A stretch of DNA of 64,000 bases from Coprinopsis marcescibilis (Eukaryota > Basidiomycota > Agaricomycetes > Agaricales > Psathyrellaceae), in contig ML210178.1 in assembly GCA_004369085.1 (NCBI GenBank), positions 78,776 through 142,775 on the forward strand. The letters run 5' to 3'. The notes below the pieces were generated by a model. It did not search any database and was not told the origin of the DNA. It worked only from the letters and a program-made list of their open reading frames with translations. Shown here piece after piece: positions 1 to 11,059 of the stretch. The translations under genes and the position numbers were made by a program. How positions within the stretch are numbered: position 1 is the first letter of the stretch; each line of letters opens with the position of its first letter.

Positions 1-636
1 CTACAGCTCGTCCGGTGGACGTGGAACAATTCTACGTATGTATACCACCGACATTATCCCATGATCTCAGCGCAACCTGACCGTCTTTTGACAATGCTCC
101 AGGACACCATTGGTGCAGAGCTTTCCTCCTTGAGCAGACTGCAGCGCTTCTTTTTCCGCGGTGCCTGCGAAGGCTCCGGTCACCTCAACCAAGAGGATGT
201 GGGGCCGAAGCAGCTCATAACTTTCGCCCGTCGGCTCGCAGAGGTGTGTCCAAGATTGACCGTTGTTAGTGACGTCGGGGCGTATTCAATTATGGACGAC
301 TACACCCAAGTTTGCATAAGCCGGGACGAAAGAGGGAAGGTTTCAAGAACCAGGCTTATTGCTGGAAATGGGCTGCAATTGGGCCAGGAGAATAGGGCAT
401 TCCCCCGTGTACACCACAGAATTTGGCGAAAGTCTAATGAAAAATTTATGTATTCAGAATTGTTGGGGCGGACTATTCGTCAACGTACAAGGCTTGATAT
501 TTGGGACCCAATTGAACCACCTCATTGGCATGCTTGTGCCCGTGGTTATAAAGACATGCTTGAAGAGTGGCGGCCTACCACCGAAAGTCGCAACCGTGAC
601 AGCCGATTTGCGCCTGCATGCATCGCTTCGGTTTGA
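1..636 (+). CDS. F-box-like protein, C-terminal part (cut by window edge)
   Basis: The reading frame is open from base 1 through the ATG at 61 and on to a stop at 636, so the gene probably begins left of the window. The stretch around residues 45-90 after that ATG (RRLAEVCPRLTVVSDVGAY, then a YTQVCISRDERGKV-like strand) resembles the C-terminal end of the many Agaricomycete F-box proteins, where a last hydrophobic leucine-rich segment is followed by a short beta hairpin. No F-box is visible because the N-terminus is missing. F-box proteins usually act as SCF ubiquitin-ligase adaptors; that role here is inference. The last 80 residues are less typical and could include an unspliced intron or a degraded tail. 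Confidence 0.45.
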   Translation, partial: LQLVRWTWNNSTYVYHRHYPMISAQPDRLLTMLQDTIGAELSSLSRLQRFFFRGACEGSGHLNQEDVGPKQLITFARRLAEVCPRLTVVSDVGAYSIMDDYTQVCISRDERGKVSRTRLIAGNGLQLGQENRAFPRVHHRIWRKSNEKFMYSELLGRTIRQRTRLDIWDPIEPPHWHACARGYKDMLEEWRPTTESRNRDSRFAPACIASV

Positions 637-774
637 ACCGAGGTTGGATCGACCATCTCCTCCTCGTACCCTTCCATCCGACATCTGGCAGCACCAATTC
701 TTGACATTTAGATTAAACCGTGCATCGGTAGTCCGTCAAGTTACCACGGAGGCTTGTATTAGATGCAGGTAGAC

Positions 775-826
775 AGATCGATAGATCGATAGATAATAGA
801 TAGATAGATAATGGATAGATAGATAT
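775..826. repeat. GATA/GATC microsatellite
   Basis: An imperfect tetranucleotide array of GATA and GATC units lies 8 bp beyond the stop codon of the minus-strand membrane-protein gene, so it would fall in that gene's 3' UTR. It is read directly from the sequence. Confidence 0.9.
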
Positions 827-833
827 GAATCTA

Positions 834-2872
834 CTACTCTCGGTAAGCTGGTGGCTGCTCAGCAGGTGCTGTAGTGGTTCCCCCTTGCGGTTGCGGCTGA
901 TGTGTACTCTGAGCTGGCGGCTGTGTTTGCGCAGGCGGTGGGGAATGCTCTGGAGGGCCAGGCATCACATATTGTGCCGGAGGCGGTCCCGGTGGCGGCG
1001 GAAACGCAACACCTGAAGATGGCAATGCAGACGAAGGCTGACCTTCCCTTGGTCCGGCGCTTACAGGCGTAGGGAAAGATGGGGCAGGCATTGGAGGACC
1101 TGGAGCTGGTGGCGATGGTGGAGAGCTCATATTCGCCAGGTTGAGAGGAGGTGATTGTCCGACGTGGCCAGGCGGAGGCCCTGGTGGAGGCTGCCAAGAC
1201 AGAGGTGACTGGTGAGTAGGAACCTGAGTAGGGATGGGTGATTCCCAGCTTGGTATATGTGCCGAAGTCGCTGCCGGTGGGGGAGAAGTGGGCCATGCAG
1301 GAGGGGAATACGGAGGTGCAGGAGGATTCCATTGATTGTTTGCATTAGGTGCACCTCCCCAAGGTCCGTACTGGCCGTTCTGCGGACTGCTGTGAAGTGG
1401 ATAGTTGTGGCCTGTGGAAATCACACGGTAAGCTTCCCTCACATATAAATCAAGCTGGACTTGCGAGACTTACCACTCTGACTATGCGGATTGTATGGTG
1501 GTCGTTGGTGTTCCACAAAGCGAATCATCCTGCGCCGTCTTCTGTACCATGACCCAAGGAAGAGAATCAGAATCAGAATTGCGGCGAGGACACCGACGAT
1601 GATGTTCCGGGTGCCATTGTTGCTGCTGTTCGTGTTGGATGAACTGGTTGTAGGAGACGACCCGTCGAACGTGGTGTCGGACGATGCTTCAAAAGTAGCA
1701 TAGTCAACGTAAAATACCTTTACCGGAACAGGTCAGCAAGAGGCAATCGCACGTAAAGATTTACAGACCTGGTCACCGCTAATTTGAGTGACCTCAACTC
1801 TGAGTGTATGCTTTCCAGGCACGAGAGCTTCTGTATACAACTGGCTGTTGAGCTCCCAGTTGCTCGAGTTTACACGTTGAATGCCATCGACCACCGTGAA
1901 AACAGTCGGCGTCCGATTGTCCACAGAGAAGGTCGCTAGAAGCAGCCCCGAGACCATGTTCTTGGCTCCATAGATAGCGATAGACGACCCTGCATGACAC
2001 GAAAACGCGGTCAGGGTTTGCACAAAGAAGAGGATGGTGGCGCGTGCCTGTAAAGTCTAAAGTAAAACTCGCGCCTTGGGTCTTGGTGTGACTCAACGTC
2101 TCGCTGAACGGCAAGCCGATTGGCAGGGACATTGTGCTCCCAACCTCATGGGTCCAATGATTGGCCGAGAACCCGAAAGACCGATCTTGATTATCCTTGA
2201 CCACTGTCTTCCTCACATACAGGGTCCGAAGCGAAGAAGAGGGGGTATAAACCGCGTAGTCCAAGTTGAACTGGCCCGAGACAGGGAAGAACTCGACCCG
2301 ATGTTGACCAGAGGGGAGATTGGTCAAACTCCACAACTTCACGTTCGTCTAAATGATCAACGAGATTAGTGTCACTTCATCTCCTTTACAAGCGGTTTTG
2401 GATAGCACCTATAGCCCGCATATACACACCTTTCCCAAGAGATTATTGCCAATTGCTATTTCTGCTGGCCTCTGATTGCTGCCATCTATCGCATAATTGG
2501 CGGCCAAACCAGCTGAAGCAGTTCCGTAGAACGCTATATCGGTGCCTGCATCCAAGTGAAAGGAGTATAGATTAGACACAATTACACCTTCATTTCGCAA
2601 GTCAACGGCCCAGAAGCTTTGAACGAGTCCAATCCCCAGTCGCATGGCCTGCCTTCGTAGCCAGCAAGAAAAGACTCACCATGAAACGTAATTTCAAACC
2701 TGGGCCTCACGTTCAACCCGGTTCCGTTCACGTCCGTCCTATACACTGACAGAGTCCTTTTAAAGCTCGCTGCAACATCCGTCCTGTTGGTCAACCACGG
2801 CGCCTGCCCCGACGAACGACGAATATCCGAGTCCGCGTCGTCCACAATGATATACTGTCTGCTGCTTGTCAT
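834..2872 (-). CDS. Single-pass membrane protein with two tandem ectodomain modules and proline-rich tail
   Basis: About six exons are inferred. The protein starts MTSSRQYIIVDDADSDI, the usual opening of a large Agaricomycete family of type I-like membrane proteins without a signal peptide. Module 1 (exons near 2872-2680 and 2550-2430) carries RFEITFHG followed by a TDIAFYGTAS-type strand. Module 2 repeats this pattern (FTLDFTG near 2060, then SSIAIYGAKN near 1990). A Ser/Thr/Asn-rich stalk follows, then one TM helix (NIIVGVLAAILILILFLG, about 1615-1560) and a basic RRRRM stop-transfer. The cytoplasmic tail (834-1439) is proline-rich with repeated PPPGPPP runs, which could bind SH3 or WW domains. 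The ectodomain resembles carbohydrate-binding beta folds, but no ligand can be assigned. Function is unknown; a surface sensor is speculation. The related gene at 26507-27861 has the same architecture with one module. Confidence 0.75.
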
Positions 2873-3895
2873 CGTTCAAGCAGTGTTTCCTCCTGTCTAC
2901 TGCGGCCGGTTGTATTTCCGCGGGCTTGCTGAGCTTGGTGGTGAGCTCGAAGATTAGGGGCGTCCGATGGGTTTGAACAAGACGACGGGTGAAGACGACC
3001 CACGGTAGAGGTCAAGCCAAGTGCAACACCCGATGCTAACCACCCGGCAACGAACAGTACCCACTGCCAATGCTGCTTCTGACAGATTTCACACAAACAT
3101 GCGTGGTCACGGTCATGAGTCCTGCGCTTTACATTGACAACCAAAAGAAATCCCTTGCGGCCAATGCTTCGCAATTGTCCCAGAAATAAGTCATTTAGGT
3201 GCTATACCTGGTCCATATCAGAGTTATAGACGCTCGTTAGAGTATAATCGGCGGATTCATCGGAATGTGGGTGCAGAAGACGAGGCGCGAAGAAGACTTG
3301 GAAGACAAGATATTCCTTGGCCGACTTGGCTCCACGGTCCGTTCTCTCCCGGAGCCCTATTGTGCGAATCTTCAGGGCAGGCTGACCGTTGGTTGGACCA
3401 GGGTACCTATGACGTCCATTGTCATCTCAATTATCCGCAACATGTTGTAATTAGATCTTGCATCTATGGCAAGACAAAAGGACAGATACGTCCAGGCGCC
3501 ATAAGGCTATCGTCAAAGACGAATGGCGTCAGCCAGCTAGACGTACTAGCTGGTCGACGTGTCTATGATATGGGGCGACTATTACTACGGGGATAAATAC
3601 TGCATACAAACGAGCAGACGGAGTCGCGTAGAAAATTGAAGGTCGCAAAAGGAGGCGGCGGAGTATACGAAATAAGGGGGACCATGAATGGCGGAGGAAC
3701 GATGTCGGGAAAAGATGCTACACTACCACGAACCGAACGGAATAAAAACGCAAAATCGATCACAAAAACTCAAATATCGTCCATGCAGTACTACGGAATG
3801 TATTTAGGTGTAAAGGGTGGTAAAAGACAAAGAATGGAGCAAGGGACGTCATAAAGTCCAGAAAATGGGCAACTTTCACGTTCTCTTTTTCCAAT
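2873..3895. other. Intergenic, no gene seen
   Basis: This is the 5' region of the membrane-protein gene and the 3' flank of the next minus-strand gene. Short frames exist on both strands, but none has recognisable protein features or plausible splice partners. Confidence 0.5.
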
Positions 3896-5335
3896 CTACC
3901 CAGCGGCTGGATGTGAAGGATTGATAAACGAGTCCTGCACCACAAATGAAGAGGATGTATTCTTCGACGTCGAAGCCTTCGCGCCGTTCTTGTTTCTAGA
4001 AAACCCAATCAAGAACCCACGAGTAAATGACAGACGCTTCGCCGGGAGAGGGCTTGGTTTAGTTGGTGTGGGTATCTTCCGTCCGGGAACGATCTTGAAA
4101 ATAGAATCCACGGTCTTTGGAAGGGGCTTGTATGGCGTTGGCGGAGACTTTTCGGGTCGACGTTTGGAATTGGAGAGCTCTAGCAGGAGATCCCACCTCC
4201 GGTACCAGTTCCAAGGCCTCGTTGAGAACTCCGATAACGAAGACGACGACCTTGACGGCTGAAGGTAGATATTCCTTGCCCACGCCAAAGAAACTTCGGC
4301 GCCTTTCTGGGACATAGCCTTATCGACCGGCCTACTGATCTCGCGACAATTGGTGCAGGGCGCCTTGGGGTCGCAGTCCAAGGGGATGTCGTCACATCTG
4401 GATGATGACGACCACGAGGATTCCCATTCGCTTTCGCTATCCACGAGGGTCGATTCAGAATCGTCGCTGAAACCAGTGGTGGTATCAAACGAAACCTCGC
4501 TGGCCGATTCGTCGAATGCATCGTCTTCGTTATCCCCAACAGACAACGTTACCTCAGGCTCCGGAGATTTCCGAGTCCACACATGCAAATCGTGCACCCA
4601 TAGAACTTTAGCAAGTGTCCAGATAGGAACATTCGCAAAGCACTGATCGGCTTCAACACAGTACTTGTCTCGCAGTGCCGCGATATCTCCCCGCCGAGGA
4701 TATATCGTAAGCGGCTGAGAGTCCTCGGGCTCCTCTTCCATTGGTCCCATGGTCCGGATGTTATAAGGAGAGGTCGTCGTTTTTGATAATGTGGTCGACG
4801 AAGATGGGGATGAGTTGGATAAGGTTAAAGCATCTTGTTCCGGTTTGGCCGAAGCTGCATTCCACGCTTCTTCTTTAGATGACCAGAAGGATTTAGCATG
4901 CAACAATGCCTGTCGGGAATAGCCATGGTGGTGGGGCTGATTCCGCTGATAGGATGCAGTATGACGAGTGGGTCTTGTGCGCGGAGAAGCTGGTGTATCT
5001 CTGTCCAACGCAAGTGGGGATGGGAGACAGGAGAACCTACGAGTGGTGGGCGGCAACGAGACCGGGATAAGCGTGGGTTTGCGTCGGGAGGGGTTGTTTA
5101 GATTGAAGGGAAAGGCGAGCCGGGAAACTGGGACGATGGTGATAGCCTTGACTGGTACCGCAGGCGATGCCAGGACACTTGCCTGATCGAGCGAGGAACC
5201 AGTTTCGGAAAGGCAAGTCGGGCCCTCCTGAAAGGGTTCCATAGAATCGACGTCCGTGGAAAGGCCTTGCGAGAGGTCAACGGATGCGTCAGAATCCCCG
5301 TGTCTGTCTGAACGAGACAAAGACGTGTTCGCCAT
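3896..5335 (-). CDS. Hypothetical, largely disordered protein
   Basis: One uninterrupted frame of about 479 codons runs from the ATG at 5335 (MANTSLSRSD, with GCG after the ATG) to TAG at 3896. The frame is open further upstream to about 5473, but only non-ATG codons are available there. The protein is rich in Ser, Thr, Pro and charged residues, as expected for disorder. A more ordered centre contains LRDKYCVEADQCFANVPIW and VLWVHDLHVWTRK, then an acidic Ser/Asp block, a CDPKAPCTNC motif and a Trp-rich NIYLQPS...RPWNWYRRWDLLLEL helix. The basic C-terminus has Pro-rich linkers. I do not recognise a family. The four-cysteine motif could bind metal, but this is weak. Such long disordered single-exon genes are common in basidiomycetes. 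Confidence 0.7.
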   Translation of the reverse strand: MANTSLSRSDRHGDSDASVDLSQGLSTDVDSMEPFQEGPTCLSETGSSLDQASVLASPAVPVKAITIVPVSRLAFPFNLNNPSRRKPTLIPVSLPPTTRRFSCLPSPLALDRDTPASPRTRPTRHTASYQRNQPHHHGYSRQALLHAKSFWSSKEEAWNAASAKPEQDALTLSNSSPSSSTTLSKTTTSPYNIRTMGPMEEEPEDSQPLTIYPRRGDIAALRDKYCVEADQCFANVPIWTLAKVLWVHDLHVWTRKSPEPEVTLSVGDNEDDAFDESASEVSFDTTTGFSDDSESTLVDSESEWESSWSSSSRCDDIPLDCDPKAPCTNCREISRPVDKAMSQKGAEVSLAWARNIYLQPSRSSSSLSEFSTRPWNWYRRWDLLLELSNSKRRPEKSPPTPYKPLPKTVDSIFKIVPGRKIPTPTKPSPLPAKRLSFTRGFLIGFSRNKNGAKASTSKNTSSSFVVQDSFINPSHPAAG

Positions 5336-7227
5336 GGTATATCGTGGTGCAATCCGGCCAATTTGTGAGCGTTTGGGGAGCGTCGTTGTGAGCGGGGCGG
5401 CTGAATTATAAGAAAGAGGGTCGGAAGAGTAGAAGGTTGTCGTAAACAAGGCCTGGTCTATGAATCCCACCACTGGTGCCTGCTGGTGGTAAGGATGGTC
5501 TAGATTGTCTGACCCCTGTTCAGAGCGGACGAAAGAATCGCTGAGAGGCGGGAACTGCTCTAGAGATATGTTCGGAGACTCTCTCTGTCATGAACAGGTG
5601 CTAGTGTCCTAGGCGTTGATGAAAATAGGGAAATGGATTTGTGTCATATCCTGTTAACAGTCATGCTGACGGTTACGAAGGCAGGAATTGTGGACGGTCA
5701 CTGGAACATACAGATTTCCAGGATGGTTTGATGTTGAACTGAGGAGGTCTAGAATATTGAAAGTGAGACAGAAAAATAAGCTGGACGGCTGGGTTGGCCT
5801 GTGGCCGTCGCCGGTGGGGGGTTTGTGTTAAGAAACATCATCATCGGTTGTCTAAATAATATATACAACACCGTGTGAATCCGACTCGGGATCAATCACC
5901 GCCATGCCGCCCCACCGCAACAGCCATCCCTTGGCTTCTACCGTCACCGCCATCCATGTCAGAAGTGATATTGTGAAAAATTCAGAAAAATCACATCCCG
6001 CAGTTCCCAAAAATTCCGCTAATTTCTTGAAGAAACCGCCCACAGAAACCCTCAGGAGGCTCACCGTTTAATTTCAAGTTAACCTAGCCAGCCACAAACG
6101 TTGGTCCAGGTCGATCACAATCGACCGCTACCTTTCCTCTGAACCCCAAAATGGTCCATACATGGCCCTGTATCGTAACCATTCTTGTGAAGGTGTGAAA
6201 ACGTGACGAAACGTCAACCCTCTTTCAGTGCCTGTGGATGGAGCCCTCATCATCAGCTGGACAAACTCGATGATTCTTTCCCCGGTCGGATCATCAGACT
6301 CAAGTAAACGAAAGCAGGCAGAGAGCAGGCAACTGCCAGAAGCATTAGCTCAACTAGGTAGTTGCACAAGAGTGGGAATGTGCTCCCTTCCAAAAGACCA
6401 CCACTGTGGAGTCGCCGAGTATTATTAGTCATGACTGCGACGGCAGAGGCCACCAGTTAATCGGAAAGACACTACCCAAGCTCAAGCTCGAAGATTTCAA
6501 TTACTGGAAACATCAAATGTGGGGTAGGAATGGCGTAGTATGCATCATCCCTATCATTATATATCGTCATTAGATCCAAGTTAAAGCTTTAAGGAGTATG
6601 TGTCTAAATTTACAGGAATTGTACACATTATAGTGTTGTTCGTGAAGTAGAGTTCATCAAGAGTTCATGAAAATCGTTCAAAGTTCGTGAGGTCATAGAC
6701 AGTAAAACCCTCGCCTTCTCTAGTCTAGTCTTTGGCAGCCGTCCAAAGGATTGCACAAGCCCCCTTCACGTGTGCCAGCCGTAATCGCCGCAAGTTCGTA
6801 TCATGCCAAAACTGCGCAAGCTAAATGTGTAGCTTGCTTTCAGCGCCGAACCAGAGTCATGTGCACCGTCTAAACGTTGCATGGTTGTGATTCATTTGCA
6901 TGAATCTCGATCGAGGAATCCACCTTCCTTCCGATCCATGAGTGTGGGCCAGCCACAGAGCGCTCTCAGCTCTACCTTCCGCCGATGTAGCAGGTCGAAG
7001 AGGTATATCAGCCCCAGAGATCGTCGTCTGGTGAGTGAGGGTACCAGATAGCTCCTTCCATCTAAAAGTGTCCGCGTAGTCCTTGGGTTCATGGCCACAG
7101 CGTTACGGTAGCGTGTCGGAGATTGTGTGGTCGTAATCGTCGAAAGAGAAAGAGAAAGAGAATGGGGAGAAATGTCGTCAAGAAAATAGCGAGGGTCCGT
7201 TCAGTCGCGCACCATAGCCATGCAGCC
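5336..7227. other. Intergenic, no gene seen
   Basis: About 1.9 kb without a convincing frame. It contains a loose cluster of GTTCRTGAA-like repeats near 6640-6700 and a short AAAGAG purine repeat near 7140-7160. The proximal 200-300 bp next to 5335 should hold the promoter of the minus-strand hypothetical gene. Confidence 0.45.
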
Positions 7228-8062
7228 CTAGACCCCGCCATACTTCCGGGCCATCGTTTGAGAGTCCAAAACCAGAAGGAGCTGCTGCTGGTTCTCCGTA
7301 TTGGTGCCCATATGAACGATATCCCCGACAGCAACCGGACATGTGCCTCTCGCATAAGCGACGTTCGCGACAAGCTGCTGATCGGCGCGTCGGATTGTAA
7401 TCTTGACGGTATGACCCAGCGAAATCGCCAACGAGCGCAAGATAGTCCTCGGATTCGTCTGTATAAAGTGAAAATACGGTGAACCCACAAGACCCGCGCT
7501 TAGCTGAACCTGCGCGTCGACGGTGTTGGCTGCACGTACACAATCGAAAACAAGCTTCGTAAGGAACCAGCGCCAAAGGATTGCAGGAGGCAGACGTACG
7601 AGTGTATCCTTGGCTGGGTCTGTAAGCGCCTGAGAAAGCAAGGGTGCTGATCCTCCAGACATAGTATCCATCAGGGTGGGTGGGGGCCGACAACGAGAAC
7701 CGGACGCGTTGTATTGCTTGCTGGGGCTGGCCATACATCGATGGCCCGATGTCGACGTGCACATCGTGGTCGAATTCGTAAGAGCCAAAAGAGAGCCTCC
7801 CCCGTCCACGCCCATCGACTACATGGTGGAATGGGAATCCCATAGGCAAATTCGACAGTACACCATGATTAAGATCGTTTTGGAGCCTGGTCTTGACCTG
7901 CAGCACTGTGTCCGACCAGTCGGAGCTAAGAAGCATATGTGAAGGAGAAAAGTGCATGGATGGTTTGGCGCTTTCTCGTTTCTTGCTGCTATAGGAGTCG
8001 ATATTGCCGTGGCCGTTGTCGGTGTGGATCGCTGGGTAACGAGAGTCGTGAATGTACTTCAT
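7228..8062 (-). CDS. Hypothetical two-exon protein
   Basis: The ATG at 8062 begins MKYIHDSRYPAIHTDNGHGN. Exon 1 continues through a beta-strand-like region (RLSFGSYEFDHDVHVDIGP, then QRVRFSLSAPTHPDGYYVW). A good intron (donor GTACGT, acceptor GTGCAG, about 70 bp near 7600-7530) joins ...SQGYT to PNTVDAQVQLSAG and restores one frame to the stop at 7228. Exon 2 holds alternating hydrophobic stretches (TILRSLAISLGHTVKITIRR, ARGTCPVAVGDIVHMG). The product is about 255 residues with no signal peptide or TM helix. I recognise no family. The splice model is inferred from the motif match and frame continuity only. Confidence 0.5.
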
Positions 8063-9102
8063 GGCGAATTAAATGCTTTGTGGGTGCGTCTAGCGCAAGT
8101 CTATAAGAGTTTTAAGATATAAAGGCAGAGAGGAGGAAAAGAAGGAACGCCGACTGGCGGCAGCTGGAACTGAGTCGACTGGCCTACTCTGATTTCTCTC
8201 CAGGTTATAAACGCAGGCGCAGACAAAAGCAGACGTTGTATAGCACACGAACAAGGCGTACTGGCAACCCTGTTGCGAGATCTTCCTGTTACAAAAATAC
8301 TTTGATTGCGCGTATGCGCCTTCAACCAACAATAAACAAGGCGGTTACTTTAAAGCTGACGTACCTTCCTTCACCGCCAGTTGTTGCCTTAGCAGCAGGC
8401 GGAGCTGGCATTGCCTGCGCGGCATCCAGATGAAAGCTGGAAGATATACAGTGCGCAATGCATGAATGAAAGATAGAAAAGAGTGGGCAGTTTTCGACTT
8501 GACTGAAGCGGAATGAACGCCGTCGCAATCAGCCTGAGTACTGGCACACAAGGTTAGGGAAAAGAAGCAACAACCTCCGCCGCAGACAAGATCAAAACGG
8601 CTCGGAGGCCAAGTTGTCACATCAATCAAACTGGCACCCACAAACCTCTAAATGTGGATCAACACCGACCGTGGCTTGGCTTTTCAATTGCTTGTTTTAT
8701 TTTGCGAGATAATAAACAAGAAATTTGGCTGGGCCCGCCATTCCTCAACCAGCGTACACACTGGATACGACCTTCATTCTCCTTACGTCGGCATGTTGTG
8801 TCTGACCCCTACACTAGACGTGACAGATTCAGAGACAATTGAATTGAACGCTTTTCTCTTTCTATCGATGTCAGCTGACAGTGCTCAGTGGAGAACAATG
8901 ACGACCTTCCCGTGGCTGCGCTAATTTGTCGGATCGTTCACCTTCGCAACTCCGTGAAAATCGATGGGCGCCCAAGCAGGTTGATGATCCAACACCATTG
9001 CTTGACGAATGATATAGCAGTGTCGTTATTATTGCAATCCATCAAATATCATATCAATTGTTTGGAAAAAGGATTGGTCTCATCCCCTGACTTGTCAGGA
9101 TA
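8063..9102. other. Intergenic, possible 5' exon
   Basis: No recognisable gene. On the minus strand a short open stretch MPAPPAAKATTGGEG near 8410-8370 ends at a GTACGT donor-like site, so a small upstream gene or a 5' exon is possible. No protein family supports it. Confidence 0.3.
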
Positions 9103-11059
9103 TCATTCACTGGTTTTCTGTGCCCAGTAGCTTCCGGAAGGCCATTCATATGCTGCTATGCTATCTTTGTGCATCTCGATGCTATGTAACAATACCAGTA
9201 TCAGTCTCAGAGTAATAGAGAAATGGAAGATAGCTTCCCTGTACCCTTCATCAGGATTAGTAGGGACATTGTAGCGGCCCTGAGGATTGATCGAACATGG
9301 GTTCTTGAAATGTTCGTGAAGATGGTCGACGTATTCCAGAACATTTCTCTCCATCGAGCCCGAGATGGAGATATAATCAATCAAGCTGGATTCCAGTATG
9401 TTTAGTTCAACCTATGACCTGGAAGTGAATGGGATTGCACCTGAGGTGGATGACATATTCGCAAAGGCCTACACCTCCTGCGTGTGGACAGACAAGAATT
9501 CCATATCTACGGAGAATGGTTTTGTTCAAAGGCCAACCTGAAACGGACAAGGCATACTCACTTGGCTGCCATTAATAAGACACTCAAAACCTCGGTGACC
9601 CCAGCCAGTCTACAAGAATCAATCTGGGCAACATCAATTGCATCCGCTTGGATAAGTTGCTTGAACACTACGCGATTGTGAGCGTGCTCCCCAGTGGCAA
9701 CTCCGATTCCGTAAGGTTTCAATGCCCTCCGAATCGTGCCGTGCCCCAGTACATCATCCGGGGCAGTTGGCTCTTCGATAAACCTAGATGCAGCAAGCAT
9801 AAAACATCAATTCATACGGAAAGTGTAAATCCACCGACCAAGGTTTGATGCTGGCGAGCCCTTTGACATAGTCGATAGCCTCACTTACATCCCAAACTTG
9901 GTTCGCATCGATCATAAGGACGGCGCCTGTGGGTCCTGCATTCTTCCCTCTCAAGGAATGGCTAGATGGGTCTCCAGGCGCAACGCCCTTCGGCAGATAT
10001 TGAGGATCGTCAATGATAGACCGGATCAACGTTCCTCGCCGAATATCATCAGCTTGGTTAGCGCCAACCTTCATCTTGAAATGATTGAAACCGCCGGCCA
10101 CAGCTTCTTTGGTGAGCTTGACAATTTTTTCGTCGCTATAGCCGAGCCAGCCAGCGGAGGTAACATATGCGGGATATCTAAGCGCATATGATATCAGTTA
10201 CGCGCTATAGGAACGAGGCCCTTACCCAAGCTTTCGGACCTCCTTTTCACGCTCTGCCTTTCCATCCGCCTTGTCTTTCAAGAGGGCTAAAGCCTCATCT
10301 TTGGTGATAGCATCCGAGATGTATCGGAACGTAGCGGCATTGACGAGCTCTTCCTGTATAATTGAATCAGAACGTTTGATTAGAGATGCGGACGGGATTT
10401 TCTTGCCGGAGTGAAATCGATGATTAGCTTCCAAAGAGGTTTCTTCCGAGAACGAGCGAACATATCCCACAAAGCGTTATTGACTGCGCCTGTCGCGATA
10501 TGAATGACGCCCTTCTCCGGGCCAATCCTGCATGATAGTCCAGCCGTCCACCAATGGTATGCAAATCATTGAGCTCACCATCTTAGCTGTGGATCAGCCA
10601 GCAAGTAGTCCCAAGCACTCCCCATATCCGAGAATAGATCCTCTGTGTCCTTCCCGACCAGTCGCTTGGACACCTCTTTGATTGCTGCACATACCTGTCC
10701 ACGACTCGGATCAGCTATCAAAGGGAATTTATAAGACAACTGAGATACAAACGATTTCATTTCCTCGGCCGATCGTGAACGTCATTCCGTGCCCAACCAG
10801 ACTCGAGTCGGTAAACAAGGTCACATAGGCAGAGGAATAGTCGCAGTCGGTATTCCTAGAGAAAAACAGTGCCAGAGTGAGATGATTGAAGCTTTCATGT
10901 GTGCACGACACGAACATAGCGTCCGTTCCATCTCCTGTAAGAGATGTCGGGAACCTAACATCTATGCGGTATTTCTCAATAATCAGATTCAAGTTAATCC
11001 AGCATTCGAGAATGATTTCTTTGCTTACCGTGCGTTTCGAAACCTGTAATCTTCGTCAT
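9103..11059 (-). CDS. L-fuconate dehydratase / ENOSF1-type enolase-superfamily dehydratase
   Basis: This multi-exon gene starts [10 protein letters not shown] at 11059 and ends ...SYWAQKTSE at 9103. It aligns in order with the mandelate-racemase/enolase superfamily, ENOSF1 (reverse thymidylate synthase) branch. The N-terminal capping domain shows [27 protein letters not shown] and [10 protein letters not shown]. The barrel shows HFKMKVGAN (Lys-x-Lys base), [10 protein letters not shown] and [12 protein letters not shown] (Mg2+ ligands), [20 protein letters not shown] and CPHAGGVGL (catalytic His). It closes with ISGSMER...[10 protein letters not shown]. All key residues are present, so it should be active. 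The family dehydrates six-carbon acid sugars such as L-fuconate to 2-keto-3-deoxy acids; the exact substrate is inference. The last intron (GTACAG...ACATAG) fuses DEG to IEMHKDS. It has no metabolic partner gene here. Confidence 0.88.

Noticed and set aside
2869..3174. Minus-strand frame upstream of the two-module membrane protein as its signal-peptide exon
   Set aside because: It has a weak hydrophobic stretch, but the downstream protein begins with the family's normal start (MTSSRQYIIVDD), and no clean splice joins the two.
4059..4539. Antisense frames inside the disordered gene
   Set aside because: They are short, compositionally the complement of Ser-rich codons, and lack homology-like motifs.
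4936..4953. Match to the transposon end (GATTCCGCTGATA)
   Set aside because: Only 13 bases match, inside an intact coding exon and without a partner repeat; most likely chance.
5336..5473. N-terminal extension of the disordered hypothetical protein
   Set aside because: The frame is open, but the first possible initiation codon there is GTG, not ATG. The ATG at 5335 has a good context.
7089..7490. Minus-strand frame with hydrophobic tail (LFLFLFRRLRP)
   Set aside because: It overlaps the second exon of the orphan gene in another frame, and its hydrophobic end is the complement of an AAAGAG purine repeat.
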